A DNA stretch of 64,000 nt. Origin: Bacteroidota bacterium (GTDB taxonomy: Bacteria; Bacteroidota; Ignavibacteria; Ignavibacteriales; Melioribacteraceae). The stretch spans positions 1 through 64,000 of the forward strand of contig JAHJUE010000001.1 of assembly GCA_018829205.1 (NCBI GenBank), written 5' to 3'. The translations under genes and the position numbers were made by a program. Below the pieces are notes generated by a model, which saw only the letters and a list, made by a program, of their open reading frames with translations, made no database searches and had not been told where the DNA came from. Shown here in pieces: positions 45,719 through 53,431 of this stretch (position 1 is the stretch's first letter; each line of letters opens with the position of its first letter).

Positions 45719-46081
45719 TTATGTTAATAGATCTTCATCCCGTAAAATTAATAAAATTGAATTCTGCGAAATTATTACGTGTTTCTGCTTGTCAAGTTCA
45801 AGTTCAACGGCATCTTTGCGCAGGAACAAAACAAAGTCGCCTTCTTTTGCCTGAAGGGGAATATACTTTGCTTTTTCGTTTTCTTTCCACGGTTCGTCGT
45901 CATCAATCGGCGCGGGTATAGCGTAGCCCGGCCCGACTTTAATTACATATCCGCCCTGAACTTTTTCTTTCTGCGCCACTCCCGGCGGAAGGTATAATCC
46001 GCTGTTGGTTTTCTGCAAATCATCTTCGGGTCTTATTAATATTCTATCTCCCACTACTATTATTTTTCTAGTATCAACCAT
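45719..46081 (-). CDS. GroES-like co-chaperonin-fold protein (no adjacent groEL)
   Basis: 120 residues from ATG 46081, preceded by GGAG; an in-frame ATG 8 codons upstream is less likely. GroES-like features: VGDRILIRPED at the start, a GLYLPPGVAQKEKVQGG segment where the mobile loop lies, VIKVGPG, and EGDFVLF. It is longer than GroES (about 96) because of an acidic insertion (PIDDDEPWKENEKAKYI). No groEL follows, so this is probably a paralogue with another or modified role rather than the main co-chaperonin. Confidence 0.8.
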   Translation of the reverse strand: MVDTRKIIVVGDRILIRPEDDLQKTNSGLYLPPGVAQKEKVQGGYVIKVGPGYAIPAPIDDDEPWKENEKAKYIPLQAKEGDFVLFLRKDAVELELDKQKHVIISQNSILLILRDEDLLT

Positions 46082-46429
46082 CCTTACATCTCCTAAATTC
46101 TTCAATACAAAAATATAAAATATGTCTAACTTTTTCTTTGTAAGAATAATACAAAGATTTAACGAATGTAATTATTAAAACAAATTTATAATTGTAAGTT
46201 TATAATATCTATTTAGTTATGTATCACAAACCCGTTTTTTGCTGAATTAGTTTCTGACTTCTTACTTCCTCAAATTTTTTAACTAACAATTAACAAGAAA
46301 TACTTCAAAAAAAGTCAAAATATCCGTAAATTTACATTCTAAAAATGATAAACAATGATGACCAAATATTGTAAAGTCGTTTTATACAACCGAATAAACA
46401 TTTCAAACAAAAAATAGAGGTAAAACATT
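46082..46429. other. Divergent intergenic region, 348 bases
   Basis: Lies between the GroES-like gene (minus) and the peroxiredoxin gene (plus), so it holds both promoters. It is very AT-rich. A direct repeat TTTATAAT occurs twice near 46190-46206, somewhat like half of a PerR-type site, but too weak and too far from the peroxiredoxin gene to call. No coding frame was seen. Confidence 0.5.
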
Positions 46430-46966
46430 ATGTTATCACTTGGTCAAAAATTCCCTGAATTCAAAAAGCTTGCTTGCGTTTCAACTGATATGGGAAGAGA
46501 ATTTTCTGAAATTCAATCCGAAGCGCATATTAAAGAAGGTAAATGGATGGTTATGTTCTGGTATCCGAAAGATTTTACTTTTGTATGCCCGACTGAAATA
46601 GCCGAATTCAACAAAAAATACGATGAATTCAAAAAAAGAAATACTATTCTTTACGGAGCTTCAACCGATTCGGAATTTGTTCACCTTGCCTGGAGAAATG
46701 ATCATAAGGACTTGAAAAATCTGCAATTTCCGTTAATTGCCGACACATCAAAATCGCTAGCCGAAGAATTAGGAATATTAACCGCAGATGAAAAAGTAGC
46801 ATATCGTGTAACTTATATTGTGGATCCCGAAGGAAAAATAAGATGGATCAACGCGAACGATCTTTCTGTAGGAAGAAATATTAATGAGGTTATACGCGCG
46901 CTCGACGCGCTTCAATCCGGCGCATTAACGCCATGCAACTGGGAACCGGGACAAAAAACATTATAA
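46430..46966 (+). CDS. Peroxiredoxin (AhpC/Prx1-type, two-cysteine)
   Basis: 178 residues. Peroxidatic C53 lies in FTFVCPTEIAEF and the resolving C169 in LTPCNWEPGQ. The TFVCPTE motif and its spacing are typical of AhpC-type peroxiredoxins, which reduce peroxides with electrons from a thioredoxin or AhpF-like partner; no such partner gene is adjacent. Cytoplasmic. AGAGG precedes the ATG. It is transcribed alone and followed by a long hairpin. Confidence 0.93.
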   Translation: MLSLGQKFPEFKKLACVSTDMGREFSEIQSEAHIKEGKWMVMFWYPKDFTFVCPTEIAEFNKKYDEFKKRNTILYGASTDSEFVHLAWRNDHKDLKNLQFPLIADTSKSLAEELGILTADEKVAYRVTYIVDPEGKIRWINANDLSVGRNINEVIRALDALQSGALTPCNWEPGQKTL

Positions 46967-46979
46967 ATTAATAATATTC

Positions 46980-47010
46980 GCAGCACAGATTAGCAATTAA
47001 TCTGTGCTGC
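46980..47010. terminator. Thirteen-base-pair hairpin after the peroxiredoxin gene
   Basis: GCAGCACAGATTA (46980-46992) and TAATCTGTGCTGC (46998-47010) form a perfect stem with a GCAAT loop between the peroxiredoxin and methyltransferase genes. It lacks a T run, so it may be an mRNA 3'-end stabiliser rather than a terminator. Confidence 0.55.
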
Positions 47011-47027
47011 AAAAATTGAGAGATTAA

Positions 47028-47624
47028 ATGCAGGAAATGTGGAATCAAAGATATTCTGAAAAAGATTTTGTTTACGGAAAAGAACCTAACCAATTTTTTA
47101 AAGAACAAATAGAAAAATTAATTCCAGGCAAAATTCTTTTACTTGGAGAAGGGGACGGAAGAAATTCCGTATTCGCGGCAAAACTCGGCTGGCAAGTGGA
47201 TGCTTTTGATTTCAGCGAAACTGCTAAACAGAAAGCCCTTAAATTTGCGGAATCCGAAAATGTGAGTATAAATTATGAAATAGCCGATTTACAGACAGCC
47301 GAATTAAAAGAAAACTTTTACGACGCTGTTGGAATTATATATTTACACCTTCCTGAAGAAATTCGAGAAATTGTTAATGCAAAAGCTCAAAAATCATTAA
47401 TAAAAAATGGATTTTTAATTTTTGAAGCTTATGAAAAGGATCAAATTAAAAACACTTCCGGCGGACCGAAGGATGTAGATTTGCTTTATTCTCTCGAAGA
47501 TATTTTTACCGACTTTCAAGATCTGGAAATACAAAAATTTAACAAAGAAAATGTTTTTCTCAACGAAGGACCTCTTCATACAGGCGTTGCTTCTATAATT
47601 CGTTTTGCTGGAAAAAAAGAATAA
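47028..47624 (+). CDS. SAM-dependent methyltransferase (TehB/class I)
   Basis: 198 residues. It begins with WNQRYSEKDFVYGKEPNQF, the usual start of TehB/methyltransferase-12-like proteins, followed by SAM motif I LLGEGDGRNSVFAAKLGW and the acidic motif DAFDFSETA. The rest is a standard Rossmann-type class I domain. The substrate is unknown; relatives methylate small thiols, tellurite or other metabolites. Cytoplasmic; only a hairpin separates it from the peroxiredoxin gene. Confidence 0.85.
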   Translation: MQEMWNQRYSEKDFVYGKEPNQFFKEQIEKLIPGKILLLGEGDGRNSVFAAKLGWQVDAFDFSETAKQKALKFAESENVSINYEIADLQTAELKENFYDAVGIIYLHLPEEIREIVNAKAQKSLIKNGFLIFEAYEKDQIKNTSGGPKDVDLLYSLEDIFTDFQDLEIQKFNKENVFLNEGPLHTGVASIIRFAGKKE

Positions 47625-47676
47625 GTTCGTTTTTAATCTAAAAACAAACATAACAAGAAATAATTAAGAAACTTTG

Positions 47677-47715
47677 GAAACTATTATTGACAAAATAGTT
47701 TCTTTGTTGTAAATT
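47677..47715 (+). promoter_or_regulatory. Promoter with overlapping TetR-type operator
   Basis: Inverted repeat GAAACTATT (47677-47685) and AATAGTTTC (47694-47702) surrounds a TTGACA (47687-47692); a TAAATT at 47710-47715 gives 17-base spacing. A second GAAAC/GTTTC pair follows nearby (47717-47746). A repressor bound here would block the -35 region of the TetR/efflux operon. Confidence 0.65.
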
Positions 47716-47750
47716 GGAAACTCAAAAAACAAAAATGGTTTCTGGGGTAA

Positions 47751-48362
47751 ATGGAAGAGAAAGAAAAAATATTGTATTTCGCCGGGCAAAAATTTGAACA
47801 ATCCGGTTTCTATAAGACCACAATGGACGAAATAGCGAAAGAACTGAAAATCAGCAAAAAAACAATCTATAAACATTTTCCTAAAAAAGAAGATCTAGTC
47901 CGCGGTGTAATCGATACTTTGAGATTTTCTATTGAAGCAAACATACGTGAAATTGTTGAAAGACAGGATAACGCAGTAATTAAGTTGTACAAAATCAGCA
48001 GTTTAATTGCCGGCCGAGTTTCAAAGATTAGTGATGTTTGGCTGAATGACCTGCGCTTTCACGGTAGAGAACTCTGGATTGAAATGGATAATTTCAGAAA
48101 AGTAGTAATTCAAAAGAATCTTGAACTTATTGTGAATCAGGGGAAAAAAGAGGGACTAATAGTTGATAAGCCAAACGTAATAATTCTTACAATAATTATC
48201 TCATCGATTCAAGCGGTTGTTAATCCGGAATTTATACTAAATAATAATATATCTATTAAAAATGCTGTGCTTCACACCCTGGATGTTGTTTTCTCCGGAA
48301 TACTTACAAAGCAGGGCAGAAAGATATTTAAAGAATTTAAATCGGGAAAACAAAATGAATAA
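47751..48362 (+). CDS. TetR-family regulator of the efflux operon
   Basis: 203 residues. The N-terminal DNA-binding domain (about residues 4-55) has the helix-turn-helix TMDEIAKELKISKKTIYKHF. The C-terminal domain (FSIEANIREIVERQDNAVIK onward) is a ligand-binding helical bundle. The operator overlaps its own promoter. Its last codons overlap the membrane-fusion gene by 8 bases, so it should control the downstream ABC efflux operon. The inducing compound is unknown. Confidence 0.9.
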   Translation: MEEKEKILYFAGQKFEQSGFYKTTMDEIAKELKISKKTIYKHFPKKEDLVRGVIDTLRFSIEANIREIVERQDNAVIKLYKISSLIAGRVSKISDVWLNDLRFHGRELWIEMDNFRKVVIQKNLELIVNQGKKEGLIVDKPNVIILTIIISSIQAVVNPEFILNNNISIKNAVLHTLDVVFSGILTKQGRKIFKEFKSGKQNE

Positions 48363-49326
48363 AACAATTTATTATATCTCTTCAATAATTTTTATTCTCT
48401 TTAACGCCTGCGGCGGAAACGGAAATGAAAATTATATTGAGGAATCGGGCACAATTGAAACAACTAACGCTGTAATAAGTTCGCAAGTAGTCGGCCAAGT
48501 TGAAAAAATAATTTTTGACGAAGGCGCATTTGTTAAAGCCGGAGATACTGTATTAATCATAAATTATGAAAGTTATGCGCTTCAGCTTAAACAAGCCGAG
48601 GCAGCGCGCGATTTGGCAAAAGCACAACTTGATTTATTAATAAACGGCGCGCGTATAGAGGATATAAATCTTGCCGAAGAACAATTCAAACAAGCAAAAT
48701 TTAATTTTGATCTGGCACAAAAAGATAAAGAACGGTATAAAAGTTTATACGATTCTTTATCCATCACAAAAAAACAATTTGATGATATTTCAACACGCTT
48801 TGATATCGCACAGTCGCAATTAAACAGCGCTAAAGAAAATTTAACAAAAATTAAAAATATTGCGCGGCCCGAAGAAGTTAGACAGGCCCGTTCCAATTAT
48901 GAAAAAGCTGAAGCCGGAACAGCGTTGATTCAGAAATCTATAAATGATTGTTTTGTAACGGCTCCGTTTAACGGAGCAATAGTTAAATCGTTTGTTGAAA
49001 AAGGCGAAATGCTTTCAATGTTATCAAGCCTTTTTAAAATTTCAGATTTATCAAAAGTCGAATTGGTCATCTATGTTTCCGAAGAAGATTTGGGGAAAAT
49101 ACGGCTAGGACAAAAAGCAGACGTTACAACGGATTCATATAAAGATAAAACATATGAAGGTACTGTAATATTCATTTCACCCGAAGCTGAGTTTACTCCT
49201 AAAAATATTCAAACAAAAGATGAAAGAACAAAACTAGTTTTTGCAGTGAAAATTGAAATTCCAAATCCCGATTTTGAACTAAAAGCCGGTATGCCTGCGG
49301 ATGCTGTTATTAAATTAAAAGATTGA
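48355..49326 (+). CDS. HlyD-type membrane fusion lipoprotein
   Basis: 323 residues from ATG 48355, inside the end of the TetR gene; a longer frame starts earlier but would hide the lipoprotein signal (IIFILFNACGG, Cys19). Order: biotinyl-lipoyl-like half (VVGQVEKIIFDEGAFVKAGD), a long coiled-coil hairpin (about residues 75-175, AARDLAKAQLDLL to IKNIARPEEVRQARSNY), then the second lipoyl half (NDCFVTAPFNGAIVKSFVEK) and beta-barrel. It links inner-membrane ABC permeases with the TolC-like channel. It is followed by an inserted four-helix-bundle element. Confidence 0.92.
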   Translation: MNKTIYYISSIIFILFNACGGNGNENYIEESGTIETTNAVISSQVVGQVEKIIFDEGAFVKAGDTVLIINYESYALQLKQAEAARDLAKAQLDLLINGARIEDINLAEEQFKQAKFNFDLAQKDKERYKSLYDSLSITKKQFDDISTRFDIAQSQLNSAKENLTKIKNIARPEEVRQARSNYEKAEAGTALIQKSINDCFVTAPFNGAIVKSFVEKGEMLSMLSSLFKISDLSKVELVIYVSEEDLGKIRLGQKADVTTDSYKDKTYEGTVIFISPEAEFTPKNIQTKDERTKLVFAVKIEIPNPDFELKAGMPADAVIKLKD

Positions 49327-49329
49327 AAG

Positions 49330-49758
49330 ATTACAAATTGCAAAATTGACAAGAATAAAAAATGAATTACAAACAATTTGAAGATTTGCCTGTTTGGCAG
49401 GAATCAAGAAATCTTGTAAAAGAAATTTATGAATTAACATTAACTACTCCTTTGCAAAAAGATTTTGGATTCAAAGATCAAATACAAAGAGCTGCAATTT
49501 CAATAATGAATAACATTGCAGAAGGATTTGAAAGAGATAATAATTCCGAATTTATTCGTTTCCTTTATTTCGCAAAAGGTTCGGCTGGAGAGGTTAGAAA
49601 TATGTTATACATAGCAAAAGATTTGAAATACATTAATGATGAAACATTTGATAATCTGCACAATCTATCGTCAGCAATAATAAAACAAATAGCAAACTTT
49701 ATTAAATATCTCAAAACAAAAAAATAATTTTGGAATTTGAAATCTTGCAATCTGTAAT
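49330..49758 (+). mobile_element. Small element: four-helix-bundle gene bounded by 18-base inverted repeats
   Basis: ATTACAAATTGCAAAATT (49330-49347) and the reverse complement of AATCTTGCAATCTGTAAT (49741-49758) match at 16 of 18 positions and flank exactly one gene. The right repeat lies within the 5' coding end of the next ATPase gene. No target-site duplication was seen. No transposase is encoded, so mobility would need a helper. Confidence 0.6.
49362..49727 (+). CDS. Four-helix-bundle protein (S23/IVP family), copy 1
   Basis: 121 residues, all-helical. Family motifs: DLPVWQESRNLVKEIYEL, then KDQIQRAAISIMNNIAEGF, then IRFLYFAKGSAGEVRNML and YIAKDLKYI. This family is known from intervening sequences in 23S rRNA genes and shares its fold with the Avd protein of diversity-generating retroelements; its biochemical role is unclear. 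Here it is inserted between the membrane-fusion and ATPase genes of an efflux operon and flanked by inverted repeats. Confidence 0.88.
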   Translation: MNYKQFEDLPVWQESRNLVKEIYELTLTTPLQKDFGFKDQIQRAAISIMNNIAEGFERDNNSEFIRFLYFAKGSAGEVRNMLYIAKDLKYINDETFDNLHNLSSAIIKQIANFIKYLKTKK

Positions 49759-50659
49759 AAAAATAATCGAACTTCATAAATCATACGGAACAATAAAAGC
49801 CGTTAACGGAATTTCTTTGTCCGTAAATAAAGGCGAAATGTTTGGACTTGTGGGTCCCGACGGAGCCGGCAAAACAACAACTATTAGAATAATGTGCGGA
49901 TTAATAAATCCGGATGAAGGCACTGTTTTATTGCTTGATAAAAATATTGTAAAAGAAAAAAAATCAATTCAAAAAAGCATCGGCTATCTTTCGCAAAAAT
50001 TCAGTCTTTACGGAGATTTAACGGTTGATGAAAACATAGAGTTTTTTGCAGACATTCATAATGTAAAAGATTTTAAGACGCGGCGAGATGAGCTGCTTGA
50101 CTTTACAAGATTAAAACCTTTCCGCGACAGACTCGCGGACAAACTATCCGGCGGAATGAAACAGAAACTAGCACTTGCATGCAGTCTAATCCACAAACCT
50201 AAAATATTATTTTTAGATGAACCTACAACCGGAGTCGATCCTGTTTCGCGAAGAGATTTCTGGAAAATACTTTCCAATTTAATGAAGGAAGGAATTACGA
50301 TAATAATGACAACTCCTTACCTCGACGAAGCGGAAAGATGTAATCGAGTTGCTATGATGAACAAAGGCGAAATTATCGCTTTTGATACTCCGAAAAACAT
50401 AAAAGCATCAATCGGAAAAGTAGTGGTTGAAATTGTCTGTTCACCGATACGTAAAGCATATAAATCAATAAAAGAAAATACAGTTTACGATACGCAGTTA
50501 TTCGGCGACAGAATAAATGTAGTAATAAATAATTTTGAAAAGGAATTCCCCGAAATAGAAAATTTATTAATTGAAACCGGAATAAATATTTATGACAAAA
50601 GAGTTGTAACGCCGACTCTTGAAAATGTTTTTATTTATTTAATAAAGGAAGCGAGCTAA
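49730..50659 (+). CDS. ABC-2-type exporter ATPase 1 (YbhF/CcmA-like)
   Basis: 309 residues. Walker A GPDGAGKTTTIR, signature LSGGMKQKLAL, Walker B ILFLDEPTTGV. No ATG precedes the nucleotide-binding domain; the start is probably TTG 49730 or TTG 49745, and the 5' end overlaps the right inverted repeat of the inserted element, so the native start was probably lost. The C-terminal domain (PTLENVFIYLIKEAS) is usual for multidrug ABC-2 ATPases. With ATPase 2 it corresponds to the two halves of YbhF. Confidence 0.9.
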   Translation: MEFEILQSVIKIIELHKSYGTIKAVNGISLSVNKGEMFGLVGPDGAGKTTTIRIMCGLINPDEGTVLLLDKNIVKEKKSIQKSIGYLSQKFSLYGDLTVDENIEFFADIHNVKDFKTRRDELLDFTRLKPFRDRLADKLSGGMKQKLALACSLIHKPKILFLDEPTTGVDPVSRRDFWKILSNLMKEGITIIMTTPYLDEAERCNRVAMMNKGEIIAFDTPKNIKASIGKVVVEIVCSPIRKAYKSIKENTVYDTQLFGDRINVVINNFEKEFPEIENLLIETGINIYDKRVVTPTLENVFIYLIKEAS

Positions 50660-50663
50660 AAGT

Positions 50664-50745
50664 ACGTCATCCAAGCTTTTTTAGGGAATCTAAAAAATAA
50701 CGTAACGGATTCCGGGCAATCCGCCGACGCGGATGCCGGAATGAC
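50664..50745. repeat. Palindromic intergenic repeat between ATPase 1 and TolC-like genes
   Basis: An outer pair GTCATCC (50666-50672) and GGAATGAC (50738-50745) encloses a near-perfect GC-rich hairpin: ATTCCGG-GCA-ATCCGC (50709-50724) with GCGGAT-GC-CGGAAT (50729-50742) around CGAC. The composition contrasts with the AT-rich surroundings. It looks like a REP/MITE-type dispersed repeat; only one copy is in the window. Confidence 0.65.
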
Positions 50746-50765
50746 AATAAAACAATGGTAACAAA

Positions 50766-52079
50766 ATGAAAAAACTAATTCTATTAAACATGCTCTTAAC
50801 TATTTCGCTCTTTGCTCAAAGTAATACGCTTACACTTGAACAAAGTTTGGAAATAGGTTTAAAGAACAGCAAAAAACTAAAAATTTCACACTCAAAAGTT
50901 GTCGGCGCAAATGCAAAAATAAAAGAGGCAGGTTCTGCTATGCTGCCCAAACTCTCTCTCAGCGCAAATTATACCAGGCTCAGCGAGGTTGATCCATTTC
51001 AAGTCGTTGTGCCTTTTTCTCCAGTGCCGATTAAAATTCAGGATGCGGTTCTTAATAATTACAATCTTGGTTTAACAATTCAGCAGCCATTGTTTACCGG
51101 CTTTAAATTAAATTCGCTAAAAAACGCGGCTGAATATAACAGCACAGCACAAGAAATAGAACACACAAAAGAAATAAACGAAGAAGCTTTTAACATACAA
51201 TCCGCTTTCTGGAAATTATATAAATCACAAAAAATGCTGAGACTTATTGATGAAAATCTTTCTGCTATTGAAAAACACTTAAACGACACAAAAAACTTTT
51301 TAGATAACGGGCTTGTAACAAAAAATGATTTTTTAAAAATCGAAGTCCAGTATTCTAACCTAAAGTTGAGAAAAATTGACGCCGAGAATAATGTAAATTT
51401 AGCGCGTGTAAGTTTTAATAAAATTCTTGGAATTAAATTAAGTGAATCAACCGACATTATTGTAAATGAGCGTGAGCCTCTATTGGCAAACTTCAAATAT
51501 GATAATCTTTTAATCGAAGCTTTTGAAAATCGCGGCGAGTTAAAATCTCTTAATTATAGAATTCAATCCGGTGAAGAATATGTAACCGCGGCTAACTCGG
51601 GCTGGTTCCCGTCTGTTTATCTATTCGGTCATTTATACTACAACAGACCAAATCAAAGAATAATGCCGCTAAAAGATGAGTTTAATAATACCTGGGATTT
51701 AGGCGTTTCACTTAATTGGGATTTATGGGATTGGGGAAATACTTCTTCAAAAACAATTCAATCCGAACAATTATTGCTGCAGACCCGAACAGCTTACGAG
51801 CAGTTAAAAGAAGGAATTGAAACCGAGGTTTATCACAATTATTTAAAACTAATAAGTGAAAATAAAAAGGTAGAAGTAAGTAAGTTAACAGTAGCCTCAG
51901 CAAAAGAAAATTACAGAATCACAAAAGAAAAATATTTACAGCAATTGGCTACAAGCGCGGATTTAATTGACGCCGAAACGGATCTTTTAAACGCGCAGAC
52001 ATTACTTACAAATTCACTTATAGATTTTGAGCTGGCAAAAATCAGTTTGGAAAAATCGGTTGGAAGAAAAATTTATTAG
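50766..52079 (+). CDS. TolC-family outer-membrane efflux channel
   Basis: 437 residues with a signal peptide (KKLILLNMLLTISLFAQ). Two repeated outer-membrane-efflux-protein halves are seen, each with long coiled helices (LTLEQSLEIGLKNSKKLKIS, then QTRTAYEQLKEGIETEVYH) and LNWDLWDWG strand regions. It forms the outer-membrane duct of the tripartite pump whose inner parts are encoded around it. It is second in order after ATPase 1, separated by a palindromic repeat. Confidence 0.92.
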   Translation: MKKLILLNMLLTISLFAQSNTLTLEQSLEIGLKNSKKLKISHSKVVGANAKIKEAGSAMLPKLSLSANYTRLSEVDPFQVVVPFSPVPIKIQDAVLNNYNLGLTIQQPLFTGFKLNSLKNAAEYNSTAQEIEHTKEINEEAFNIQSAFWKLYKSQKMLRLIDENLSAIEKHLNDTKNFLDNGLVTKNDFLKIEVQYSNLKLRKIDAENNVNLARVSFNKILGIKLSESTDIIVNEREPLLANFKYDNLLIEAFENRGELKSLNYRIQSGEEYVTAANSGWFPSVYLFGHLYYNRPNQRIMPLKDEFNNTWDLGVSLNWDLWDWGNTSSKTIQSEQLLLQTRTAYEQLKEGIETEVYHNYLKLISENKKVEVSKLTVASAKENYRITKEKYLQQLATSADLIDAETDLLNAQTLLTNSLIDFELAKISLEKSVGRKIY

Positions 52080-52080
52080 T

Positions 52081-52116
52081 AGATAGGAGATAGGAGATAG
52101 GAGATAGGAGACAGAA
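52081..52116 (+). repeat. Tandem heptamer AGATAGG and shared element end motif
   Basis: Four exact copies of AGATAGG (52081-52108) run into GGAGACAGAA (52107-52116). TAGGAGACAGAA (52105-52116) has an 11-of-12 inverted match at 52483-52494 (TTCTGTCTTCTA), so the two bracket the second four-helix-bundle gene. GGAGACAGAA recurs at 54565-54574 before the third copy. Confidence 0.7.
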
Positions 52117-52118
52117 TA

Positions 52119-52481
52119 ATTAATAAAACAAAAACATTTTCTGAATTAATTGTTTGGCAAAAGGCGCAACAATTAACTCTTAATATTTATAAAATGACAG
52201 AAGATTTTCCTAAGAAAGAAATATATGGCTTAACATCGCAAATGCGAAGGTCGGCAGTTTCGATTCCGGCGAATATTGCTGAAGGATACAGAAAAAGAGG
52301 GAAGCTGGACAAAGCAAGGTTTTTCAATATATCACAAGGATCGTTAGAAGAGTTAAAATACTATTTAATTTTGGCAAAAGATTTAGACTATATCGAAGAA
52401 AATTTATTGGAGGATTTGACAACCGAAGTAGGGAAATTATTAAATTCATATATGAAAGCTATTCTAAATTCTAACTCCTGA
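52119..52481 (+). CDS. Four-helix-bundle protein (S23/IVP family), copy 2, non-standard or lost start
   Basis: The homologous chain runs from KTFSELIVWQKAQQLTLNIY through TSQMRRSAVSIPANIAEGY and QGSLEELKYYLILAKDLDYI to a TGA at 52479-52481, about 120 residues. The first ATG (52194) lies after the conserved SELIVWQKAQQL helix; upstream, only ATT (52119) or ATA (52116) could start the full-length protein before an in-frame TAG at 52098-52100. So either a rare start codon is used or the protein is shortened. It is bounded by an imperfect inverted repeat and lies between the TolC-like and ATPase 2 genes. Confidence 0.75.
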   Translation: MNKTKTFSELIVWQKAQQLTLNIYKMTEDFPKKEIYGLTSQMRRSAVSIPANIAEGYRKRGKLDKARFFNISQGSLEELKYYLILAKDLDYIEENLLEDLTTEVGKLLNSYMKAILNSNS

Positions 52482-52498
52482 CTTCTGTCTTCTAAAAA

Positions 52499-53431
52499 AT
52501 GAAAAGTATCGAAGTAAATAATCTCACAAAAAAATTCGGAAGCTTTATATCCGTTGATAATATCTCGTTTAATGTAAAGCAGGGTGAAATATTCGGATTT
52601 CTCGGCGCTAACGGAGCGGGAAAATCGACAACTATTAGAATGCTTTGCGGAATACTTGAACCAACTTTAGGTGACGCGCTTGTAAGCGGATATAGTGTTA
52701 TGAGAGAACCCGACAAAGTAAAACAAAATATTGGGTATATGTCGCAGCGTTTTTCGCTATATAATGATTTAACCGTAGAAGAGAATATAAATTTTTTCGG
52801 AGGCGTTTACGGGCTAGAAGGAAAAAAGTTTTTAGAAAGAAAGAAGTGGGTATTAAACATTGCCAACTTAAACGGCAAGGAAAAACTATTAACCGGCTCA
52901 CTGCCCGGCGGTATTAAACAAAGACTGGCTTTGGGAACGGCGGTTATTCATCGTCCCGCAATAGTTTTTCTTGACGAACCGACAAGCGGCGTTGATCCAA
53001 TTTCCCGAAGAGGATTCTGGGAATTAATTAATGATCTTTCCGACAACGGAACTACTGTTTTCGTAACAACTCATTATTTGGAAGAGGCGGAATTCTGCAA
53101 TAATATATTATTAATTGATGCAGGAATATTAATTGCGGAAGGCAATTCAAAAGAATTAAAAACAAAGTATTTATCCGGCTCCATATTAGAAATTGAGTGT
53201 GAACGACTCGTTGACGCGCTTGATATTTTACAAAAGCAGGATTTTGTTGACGAGACATCCATCTTCGGCAATAACATTCATATTAATATAAATGATAAAT
53301 ATAAAAATGAAGATGCGATAAAAAATATTTTAACCGAACAGAACTCAATTGAAGTTTTTAAAATAAATAAAATTATTCCAACTCTAGAAGACGTGTTTAT
53401 TCATTTATTGGAGAAAAATAAAAAACAATGA
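52499..53431 (+). CDS. ABC-2-type exporter ATPase 2
   Basis: 310 residues. Walker A GANGAGKSTTIR, signature LPGGIKQRLAL (LSGGQ with Pro at the second position), Walker B IVFLDEPTSGV with HYLEEAE H-loop. The ATG lies five bases after the inverted repeat end of the second four-helix element and has no Shine-Dalgarno sequence, so the insertion probably replaced it. Together with ATPase 1 it provides the two nucleotide-binding units for the following permeases; it overlaps permease 1 by 4 bases. Confidence 0.92.
   Translation: MKSIEVNNLTKKFGSFISVDNISFNVKQGEIFGFLGANGAGKSTTIRMLCGILEPTLGDALVSGYSVMREPDKVKQNIGYMSQRFSLYNDLTVEENINFFGGVYGLEGKKFLERKKWVLNIANLNGKEKLLTGSLPGGIKQRLALGTAVIHRPAIVFLDEPTSGVDPISRRGFWELINDLSDNGTTVFVTTHYLEEAEFCNNILLIDAGILIAEGNSKELKTKYLSGSILEIECERLVDALDILQKQDFVDETSIFGNNIHININDKYKNEDAIKNILTEQNSIEVFKINKIIPTLEDVFIHLLEKNKKQ

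Noticed and set aside
46185-46210. PerR-type box near the peroxiredoxin gene
   Set aside because: Only half of the palindrome is present and it lies over 200 bases upstream.
52081-52108. CRISPR-like array
   Set aside because: Seven-base contiguous units without spacers are a simple tandem repeat.
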